13,563 nucleotides of DNA, taken from contig CAYFGJ010000022.1 of NCBI GenBank assembly GCA_964342835.1, positions 1 to 13,563 on the forward strand, in the 5' to 3' direction. This document shows positions 1 through 4,804 of the stretch, one piece after another (within the stretch, counting starts at the first letter, position 1; every line of letters begins with the position of its first letter). The position numbers and the translations under genes are program-made. Under the pieces are notes generated by a model. The model saw only the letters and a program-made list of their open reading frames with translations. It was not told the origin of the DNA and did not search any database. Source of the stretch: GCA-2716945 sp964342835. Lineage in GTDB: Bacteria > Pseudomonadota > Gammaproteobacteria > GCA-002705445 > GCA-002716945.

Positions 1-40
1 TCAATCTAATGGTGGTAATAGAGAAATTTTAAAACCATAA
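1..40 (+). CDS. ftsK: DNA translocase FtsK, C-terminal end only (partial)
   Basis: An open frame entering from the left edge (codons from base 2) ends at TAA 38-40 and encodes QSNGGNREILKP. This resembles the conserved tail of the FtsK gamma (winged-helix, KOPS-reading) domain, which in many bacteria ends in a G-x-N-G-N-R-E-V/I-L-x-P type sequence. FtsK is the membrane-anchored DNA pump that resolves chromosome ends at the division septum. In E. coli ftsK lies just upstream of lolA, rarA and serS, so its position before serS fits. Only 12 residues are visible, so the call rests on the tail motif and on synteny. Confidence 0.7.
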   Translation, partial: QSNGGNREILKP

Positions 41-70
41 AAATTACAGTAATAACAATATTAAAATTGA

Positions 71-1324
71 ATGTTAGATATAAAATTTTTACTTGATAAT
101 ATTTCAGATATTAAGGAAATATTAAAAACTAGATCATTCAATCTGGATATAGACCTGATCAATAATCTGTCCCAAGAAAGAAAAAAATACATAAATGAAA
201 AAGAATCTATTTCTGCAGAAAAGAATAAAATAGCTGATATTTTCAAAACCATTGAGAATGATACGGAAAGAAATAAACTTAAAGATAAATCTATAAAATT
301 AGATAAAGAAATAAATAATATTAAAAAATTATTAGATGAAGTAGAAACAAAACTTAATGATTACTTATTGGTAATACCAAATATACCTTTAAACGATGTA
401 CCTGTAGGTAAATCTTCTATTGATAATAAAGTTATTAAAGAGTGGGGAACAAAACCAAAGAATTTTTGTGATCATTCTGATGTTTTTCAAAAAGATCAAT
501 TATTAGATTTTGAATCTGGAGTTAAGCTAGCAAAATCTAGATTTACTGTTATGAAGGGTAATATTGCAAAACTTCATAGAGCATTGATTAATTATATGAT
601 GGACGTACAAACTGAGAAAAATAATTATTTAGAATACAATGTGCCATATATAGCAAATCGTGAAAGTTTGATAGGTACCGGCCAATTACCTAAGTTTGAA
701 AGTGATTTATTTCATATTCATGATAGCAATCTATACTTAATACCAACTGCAGAAGTACCTTTAACTAATTTATACAGAAATCATCTTTTTGATAATTGTA
801 ATTTACCAATAAAATTAGTTTCACACACTCCTTGCTTTCGATCTGAAGCAGGTGCATATGGTCAAGATACAAAAGGTATTATAAGACAACATCAATTTGA
901 AAAAATAGAATTGGTTCAAATTGTAAATCCTGATCAATCTGAAAAAGCCCTTGAAGATATTACCCTAAACGCTGAGATGATTTTAGAATCATTATTTATT
1001 CCTTACAGAAGAGTATCATTATGCACTGGTGACTTAGGTTTTGCAGCATCTAAGACTTATGATTTAGAAGCATGGTTTCCTAGTCAAGACAAGTATAGAG
1101 AAATATCATCATGTACTAACTTTAAGGATTTTCAGTCTAGACGATTGAATATTAAATATAAAAATTCAGATAACAAAAAAATATTTGTCAACACATTAAA
1201 TGGGTCAGGACTTGCTGTAGGAAGAACTTTGGCCGCATTAATAGAAAATAATTATAAAGATAAAGTTATAAATATTCCAAAAGAACTTCATAGTTATACT
1301 GGATTTAAAACTATTGAATTATGA
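71..1324 (+). CDS. serS: Seryl-tRNA synthetase (class II)
   Basis: Cytoplasmic enzyme that activates serine with ATP and charges tRNA-Ser (and tRNA-Sec where present). At 417 residues it is close to the usual length of about 425-430. The N-terminal region, about residues 1-105, is Lys/Glu-rich and fits the antiparallel coiled-coil arm that grips the long variable arm of tRNA-Ser. The catalytic core shows the TAEVPLTN segment (226-233), class II motif 2 around FRSEAGAYGQDT (256-267) and motif 3 around NGSGLAVGRTLAALIEN (377-393). The ATG at 71 is chosen because the protein opens with the family-typical MLDIKFL. No Shine-Dalgarno is visible upstream. The gene is followed directly by two tRNA-Ser genes, so the enzyme and two of its substrates are encoded side by side. 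Confidence 0.97.
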   Translation: MLDIKFLLDNISDIKEILKTRSFNLDIDLINNLSQERKKYINEKESISAEKNKIADIFKTIENDTERNKLKDKSIKLDKEINNIKKLLDEVETKLNDYLLVIPNIPLNDVPVGKSSIDNKVIKEWGTKPKNFCDHSDVFQKDQLLDFESGVKLAKSRFTVMKGNIAKLHRALINYMMDVQTEKNNYLEYNVPYIANRESLIGTGQLPKFESDLFHIHDSNLYLIPTAEVPLTNLYRNHLFDNCNLPIKLVSHTPCFRSEAGAYGQDTKGIIRQHQFEKIELVQIVNPDQSEKALEDITLNAEMILESLFIPYRRVSLCTGDLGFAASKTYDLEAWFPSQDKYREISSCTNFKDFQSRRLNIKYKNSDNKKIFVNTLNGSGLAVGRTLAALIENNYKDKVINIPKELHSYTGFKTIEL

Positions 1325-1342
1325 AATTTTTTTTAATTGAAC

Positions 1343-1348
1343 TATAAT
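1343..1348 (+). promoter_or_regulatory. Candidate -10 box for the tRNA-Ser(UGA) transcript
   Basis: A perfect consensus TATAAT lies 11 nt before the mature 5' end of the tRNA, a suitable distance for initiation a few bases upstream of the tRNA. It is followed by GTCCG, which is unusually GC-rich for this window. No good -35 hexamer sits at 16-18 nt spacing; a TTGAAT at 1314-1319 is too far away (23 nt). The promoter would start the run tRNA-MFS-tRNA-DUF4399. Confidence 0.5.
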
Positions 1349-1359
1349 GTCCGATATTA

Positions 1360-1446
1360 GGAGAGATGGCAGAGCGGTTGAATGCACTGGTCTTGAAAAC
1401 CAGCAAGGTTTAACGACCTTCCAGGGTTCGAATCCCTGTCTCTCCA
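1360..1446 (+). tRNA. serT: tRNA-Ser (anticodon UGA)
   Basis: An 87-nt class II tRNA folds by eye. The acceptor stem is GGAGAGA (1360-1366) with TCTCTCC (1439-1445). The anticodon stem CTGGT/ACCAG encloses CTTGAAA, with anticodon TGA at 1394-1396. A long variable arm AAGGT/ACCTT and a T arm CAGGG-TTCGAAT-CCCTG complete it. It reads UCA and, by wobble, other UCN codons. The discriminator (position 73, base 1446) is A. The following bases are TAAA, so CCA is not encoded and must be added by tRNA nucleotidyltransferase. The G73 usual in E. coli serine tRNAs is absent here. Confidence 0.96.
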
Positions 1447-1462
1447 TAAAACTAAAATACTA

Positions 1463-2674
1463 GTGAAAGATAAAAAAATTTTTAGTTGGGTTATGTATGA
1501 TTGGGCAAATTCTGCATATGCAACTATTGTTCTTGCAGGGTTTTATCCAATTATCTTTGCTGAAAATTTTGCTTCATTATTTTCAGATGTTGAGAGAACA
1601 TTAGTATTGGGCATATCAAATTCTTCAGCAAGTTTATTACTTATAATTCTAGCACCTTTAATAGGTCTAATATCTGATAGAAGACAGGATAAAAAGAATT
1701 TTTTAATATTTTTTGCAATAATAAGCATATTATCTACACTCTTTTTATCATTTGTAGGCAAAGACAGTTGGATGTTAGCCTCACTGTTATTTAGTATCTC
1801 ATTATTTGGATTTATGTTATCTAATGTTTTTTATGATTCTATGTTAGTTAATTTTGAAAGTTTAGATAAAAATTATGATTCAATCTCATCATATGGATAT
1901 GCTATCGGTTATCTTGGCGGAGGAATTGCATTTGTTCTTTCGTTACTTTTTCTTTTTTATTTTAATGATTCAACAATTGCATTAATTACTGAGAAAAAAA
2001 TTGTTTTTATATTTACCGCATTTTGGTGGTTATTGTTTATGATTCCACTGATGCTCTATTGGAAAAATAATAATAGCAATATTTCATCAGATAAAATTAA
2101 TATAATTGATACATATAGATATGTGAAAAATGATAAACGATTGTTATATTTTTTATTTGCATATTGGATATATATTGATGGTGTAGATACGATTATTCGT
2201 ATGGCTGTTAATTACGGAATGACCATTGGATTTACATCAAGTGATTTATTGATTGCTCTTTTGGTAACACAATTCGTTAGTTTTCCTGGAACACTTTTAA
2301 TTAACAAACTAGCAAATTATTACACAATCGATATAAGCATTAAATTATGTCTAATTGTTTATATCATTATAACTTTTATATCTTTTAATTTAACATCCAT
2401 TTATGAATTTTATTTGATTGCTATATTAATTGGAATTGTACAAGGGGGTATACAAGCACTTAGTAGATCTTATTATGCAAGATTAATTCCAAAAAATAGA
2501 AGTTCAGAGCTTTATGGAGTATATAATATGCTTGGAAAATTTGCTGCACTAGTCGGCCCTTTAGTAGTCGGGTTTGTGTCATATCTATTTGATAGCACCA
2601 GGATAGGTATCTTAAGTTTATCCCTTTTCTTTATATTTGGTATATATTTATTTAACAAACAAAGTAAAATCTAA
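1463..2674 (+). CDS. MFS transporter, UMF1 / Atg22-like family
   Basis: Inner-membrane protein of 403 residues with about 12 hydrophobic segments. The N-terminal YDWANSAYAT (12-21) is the hallmark of the UMF1 (unknown major facilitator 1) family, related to the fungal vacuolar effluxer Atg22. A second conserved block, QGGIQALSRSYYARLIP followed by E-LYGVYNMLGKFAALVGP, sits in the C-terminal half and matches the family pattern. The substrate is unknown; Atg22 relatives suggest amino-acid export, but that cannot be transferred safely. The start is GTG at 1463. The DWANS motif lies only 12 residues in, so a much later start is unlikely; ATG 1493 would remove the first ten residues. There is no Shine-Dalgarno, and the start is only 16 nt after the tRNA end. 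A second tRNA-Ser follows its stop by 16 nt. Confidence 0.9.
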   Translation: MKDKKIFSWVMYDWANSAYATIVLAGFYPIIFAENFASLFSDVERTLVLGISNSSASLLLIILAPLIGLISDRRQDKKNFLIFFAIISILSTLFLSFVGKDSWMLASLLFSISLFGFMLSNVFYDSMLVNFESLDKNYDSISSYGYAIGYLGGGIAFVLSLLFLFYFNDSTIALITEKKIVFIFTAFWWLLFMIPLMLYWKNNNSNISSDKINIIDTYRYVKNDKRLLYFLFAYWIYIDGVDTIIRMAVNYGMTIGFTSSDLLIALLVTQFVSFPGTLLINKLANYYTIDISIKLCLIVYIIITFISFNLTSIYEFYLIAILIGIVQGGIQALSRSYYARLIPKNRSSELYGVYNMLGKFAALVGPLVVGFVSYLFDSTRIGILSLSLFFIFGIYLFNKQSKI

Positions 2675-2690
2675 ATTACTAATAATTTAA

Positions 2691-2777
2691 GGAGAGGTGT
2701 CCGAGTGGTTGAAGGAGCACGCTTGGAAAGCGTGTATGCAGGAAACTGTATCGTGGGTTCGAATCCCACTCTCTCCA
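2691..2777 (+). tRNA. tRNA-Ser (anticodon GGA)
   Basis: An 87-nt class II tRNA. The acceptor is GGAGAGG (2691-2697) with TCTCTCC (2770-2776), giving a G-U pair at the base of the stem. The anticodon stem CACGC/GCGTG encloses TTGGAAA, with anticodon GGA at 2725-2727. The variable arm is ATGCAG/CTGTAT around GAAA, and the T arm is GTGGG-TTCGAAT-CCCAC. It reads UCC and UCU. As in the first tRNA-Ser, the discriminator base (2777) is A and CCA is not encoded (next bases TGC). No independent promoter is clear in the 16-nt gap after the transporter stop, so it is probably processed from a shared transcript. Confidence 0.96.
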
Positions 2778-2786
2778 TGCTAGAAT

Positions 2787-3230
2787 ATGTTTATGAAAAA
2801 CTTTTCATTTATATTTATTTTATTTATATTGTTCGTGCTGCCACATGATAGATTAGATGCGGAATCAATTTCCACTAAGAACGCAAAAGTATATTTTATT
2901 TCTCCATTGGATGGTCAAACAGTAAATAATCCCGTAAAAATAGTTTTTGGAATATCAGGCATGAAAATATTGCCAGCAGGAATCAAAGAAGAATATTCGG
3001 GACACCACCATCTGTTAATTGATTTGCCTGTATTACCAAATTTAAATCAACCGATACCTTCTGATGATCAACATATCCATTTTGGTAAAGGACAAACTGA
3101 AACAACGATTCAATTAACTGAAGGCGAACATACTCTACAATTATTGTTTGCTGATTTTATACATATACCTCATACTCCTCCATTGTATTCTAAAAAAATT
3201 AAGATCAACGTTAAGAATTATAATGATTAA
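2787..3230 (+). CDS. Secreted DUF4399-family protein
   Basis: A 147-residue protein with an N-terminal signal peptide: Lys at position 4, a hydrophobic stretch over about residues 6-19, and likely cleavage near DA|ES at about 25. The mature part matches what I know of DUF4399: VYFISPLDGQTVNNPVKI at its start, a GHHHLLID box (72-79), a QHIHFGKGQTE box (95-105) and a TLQLLFADxxHIPHTPP segment. The clustered histidines (73-75, 96, 98, 126, 129) could bind metal, but the family has no established function and I assign none. Either ATG 2787 or ATG 2793 could be the start; the second gives a more conventional signal peptide. The start lies only 9 nt after tRNA-Ser(GGA), leaving no room for a separate promoter. 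Its last codons overlap the next gene. Confidence 0.85.
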   Translation: MFMKNFSFIFILFILFVLPHDRLDAESISTKNAKVYFISPLDGQTVNNPVKIVFGISGMKILPAGIKEEYSGHHHLLIDLPVLPNLNQPIPSDDQHIHFGKGQTETTIQLTEGEHTLQLLFADFIHIPHTPPLYSKKIKINVKNYND

Positions 3231-3657
3231 TGTTATCAAAGAAGAAGAAAGAAATAATATTAGGTTATCTATAGATTTTTTAGTTCCATTTATTAGTTCT
3301 TTGATTAATTTATTATCATCACAAAATATAAAAAAATCAGACTTTATTCAACAAATGAAAAAACTTAAAATGGAAAAAATATCAGATAGTAATTGGAAAA
3401 TTGAATCTTCTGCTACTATTTTAAACTTTAAGTTTTATGTATTATATACCGGAACAAGAAGTTTTGTTCTTAAAGTTGATGGTCTATCAGATTATAATGG
3501 ATTTAGTTTTATGGAAACGAACAAAGGTATTAATATTCATGATTCTAATTCTAAACCTTCAACATACTTGACAAAAGCATTGAAAGAAGAATTTTTAAAA
3601 AAATATAAAAGCCCTTATTTAATTACAGACTCTTATAAAGAATTTTTATCAAATTAG
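3223..3657 (+). CDS. Uncharacterised 144-residue protein
   Basis: I do not recognise this protein. I take ATG 3223, which overlaps the preceding gene's end by 8 nt in translational-coupling style. The longer open frame back to 3148 would lie inside the upstream gene and encode an implausible Leu/Ile-rich leader. The product is soluble-looking, with no signal peptide. A hydrophobic helix (about 18-32) is followed by a Lys-rich segment (36-52), a beta-like middle (about 58-95, including WKIESSATILNFKFYVLY and FVLKVDG), and a Lys/Glu-rich C-terminal helix (118-130). Its stop overlaps the convergent cupin gene by 4 nt. Being coupled to the DUF4399 gene suggests co-expression but gives no function. 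Confidence 0.7.
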   Translation: MINVIKEEERNNIRLSIDFLVPFISSLINLLSSQNIKKSDFIQQMKKLKMEKISDSNWKIESSATILNFKFYVLYTGTRSFVLKVDGLSDYNGFSFMETNKGINIHDSNSKPSTYLTKALKEEFLKKYKSPYLITDSYKEFLSN

Positions 3658-4007
3658 CTATTATCTACTTCTATATCATTTTCAACACATTCTTCTCCGT
3701 GTTGAACTTCAATTATGTGACATGGTTCATTAAAAGGATTATGTCCTCTATGCCAACTTTTTGCTGGTATATTATATGATTGTGTCAGAGGATTTAGGGT
3801 GTCATTGTTAACCATACATTTGCCTTTTACCACATACCACATTTCTGATCTTTTAAAATGCCTTTGATTAGACAGACTTTTACCTGGTTCTATAACTAAT
3901 TCTTTAACCTTTATAGTTTTACCTATAGTATGTATGACTCTATAATAACCCCAAGGCCTTTTAACTTTCGCTTCCAAAATTAATTCTCCATGATAAGCTA
4001 ATGACAT
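3654..4007 (-). CDS. Stand-alone mannose-6-phosphate isomerase-type cupin
   Basis: A single-cupin protein of 117 residues resembling the C-terminal isomerase domain of bifunctional ManC/AlgA (type II mannose-6-phosphate isomerase), without the guanylyltransferase half. It shows RPWGYYRV (17-24), the metal-site segment PGKSLSNQRHFKRSEMWYVVKG (41-62, with H50 and E55), and a late EVQHGEECVENDIE block that parallels the family's EVQxGxxxxEDDI. The usual second histidine before the H50 position is replaced (QRH rather than QxHHH), so catalysis is not certain. Likely role is interconversion of mannose-6-P and fructose-6-P, or another sugar-phosphate step. The ATG at 4007 overlaps a plus-strand ATG in a CATG palindrome; a TTG about ten codons in is an alternative start. 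Confidence 0.8.
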   Translation of the reverse strand: MSLAYHGELILEAKVKRPWGYYRVIHTIGKTIKVKELVIEPGKSLSNQRHFKRSEMWYVVKGKCMVNNDTLNPLTQSYNIPAKSWHRGHNPFNEPCHIIEVQHGEECVENDIEVDNS

Positions 4008-4116
4008 GAATAATAAAGATAGTATAGAAATTTATAAGAAAAAAAGAAATACTAAACCACGTCGCATTCATCGTAACACAGGAGGCAGATTAAAAGGAAC
4101 GTTAAAAAAACGTTAA
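4006..4116 (+). CDS. Possible 36-residue highly basic small protein
   Basis: A 36-codon frame from ATG 4006 to TAA 4114-4116 fills most of an otherwise empty gap between two cupin genes. It contains 8 Lys, 6 Arg and 1 His, ending in KPRRIHRNTGG-RLKGTLKKR style sequence. Four of its six Arg codons are CGT or CGC, although AGA dominates elsewhere in the window; CGT preference often marks highly expressed genes. A nucleic-acid- or ribosome-binding peptide is conceivable, but I match it to no known family. Against it: no Shine-Dalgarno, and its start coincides with that of the divergent cupin gene (shared CATG), so any promoter would lie within the cupin coding region. Confidence 0.4.
   Translation: MNNKDSIEIYKKKRNTKPRRIHRNTGGRLKGTLKKR
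4098..4114. repeat. Twin AACGTT palindromes, 5-nt spacer
   Basis: AACGTT occurs at 4098-4103 and again at 4109-4114, separated by AAAAA. Each hexamer is self-complementary, so the pair works both as a direct repeat and as a 6-bp hairpin. It lies just upstream of the ChrR-like cupin start (4124) and at the end of the small basic ORF. It could be a regulator-binding site for the cupin gene; the function is inferred from position only. Confidence 0.35.
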
Positions 4117-4123
4117 TGTATCT

Positions 4124-4792
4124 ATGATAAGAACAGACTATTCTAAAAAAGAAGTTGTTAATACAGCAAACGAGAAACAACATAATTCTCCATCAGATGG
4201 TGTTACAAGAATCTATCTAGAGAGAGATGATGGAGGTGAATATGCTGTAGCTACATCTATTGTTAAATTTAACGCAAACAGTCATTTTACAAAACATACT
4301 CACGATAAAGGAGAAGAGATTTTTGTTTTGGATGGAATATTTTCAGATGAATTTGGAGATTATCCTATGGGAACCTATATTAGAAATCCAGATGGTTCTA
4401 GTCATAGTCCATTTAGTAATAATGGATGCACTATATTTGTGAAATTAAGACAATTTCATAATAAAGATCAAAACAGAATAATAAAAAATACACATAATGA
4501 GCAATGGTTGCCAGGTCTTGTTGACGGATTATCTGTAATGCCATTATATGAATTCAACACAGAACATGTTGCTCTTGTTAAATGGATGCCACATACTCAT
4601 TTTACTACTCATAAACATTTTGGTGGAGAAGAAATATTTGTAATTAAGGGAGTTTTTTATGATGAGTATGGAACATATCCACAAGGAACATGGTTAAGAA
4701 GTCCTCATGAAAGTATTCATACTCCATACACCAAAGAAGAAGAAACTATAATTTTTGTAAAGACAGGCCACTTATTTCAAAATGAGACATGA
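4124..4792 (+). CDS. Two-domain ChrR-like cupin protein
   Basis: A 222-residue protein with two tandem cupins of the ChrR type. Domain 1 carries KHTHDKGEEIF (metal-ligand candidates H58, H60, E64), DEFGDYPMGTYIRNPDGSSH (75-94) and H94. Domain 2 repeats the pattern with H163, H165, E169, DEYGTYPQGTW (180-190) and H199. ChrR uses such a C-terminal cupin to sense singlet oxygen or hydroperoxides while its N-terminal zinc domain binds a sigma factor. That N-terminal domain is missing here, so this is not a classical anti-sigma factor; an enzymatic or metal-binding role in oxidative stress is more likely. The gene is 12 nt upstream of dnaX on the same strand and may share its transcript. Confidence 0.85.
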   Translation: MIRTDYSKKEVVNTANEKQHNSPSDGVTRIYLERDDGGEYAVATSIVKFNANSHFTKHTHDKGEEIFVLDGIFSDEFGDYPMGTYIRNPDGSSHSPFSNNGCTIFVKLRQFHNKDQNRIIKNTHNEQWLPGLVDGLSVMPLYEFNTEHVALVKWMPHTHFTTHKHFGGEEIFVIKGVFYDEYGTYPQGTWLRSPHESIHTPYTKEEETIIFVKTGHLFQNET

Positions 4793-4804
4793 TACAATGA
4801 TAAT

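Noticed and set aside
1287..1332. Rho-independent terminator at the end of serS (T8 after the stop).
   Set aside because: The only stem I could draw before the T tract is a 6-bp AT-only pairing (ATAGTT/AACTAT) with a long loop and not adjacent to the Ts, too weak to claim.
3148..3222. A 25-residue N-terminal extension of the unrecognised protein.
   Set aside because: It lies wholly inside the DUF4399 coding region, and the ATG at 3223 gives a normal small overlap and a more plausible N-terminus.
4081..4085. GGAGG as a Shine-Dalgarno for the ChrR-like cupin.
   Set aside because: It is more than 35 nt from the start at 4124 and no nearer start codon follows in a long frame; it is part of the small ORF's Gly-Gly codons.
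4124..4792. The ChrR-like protein as the anti-sigma partner of the RpoE in this window.
   Set aside because: It has no N-terminal zinc anti-sigma domain, is about 6 kb away, and rpoE already has a membrane protein in the RseA position.
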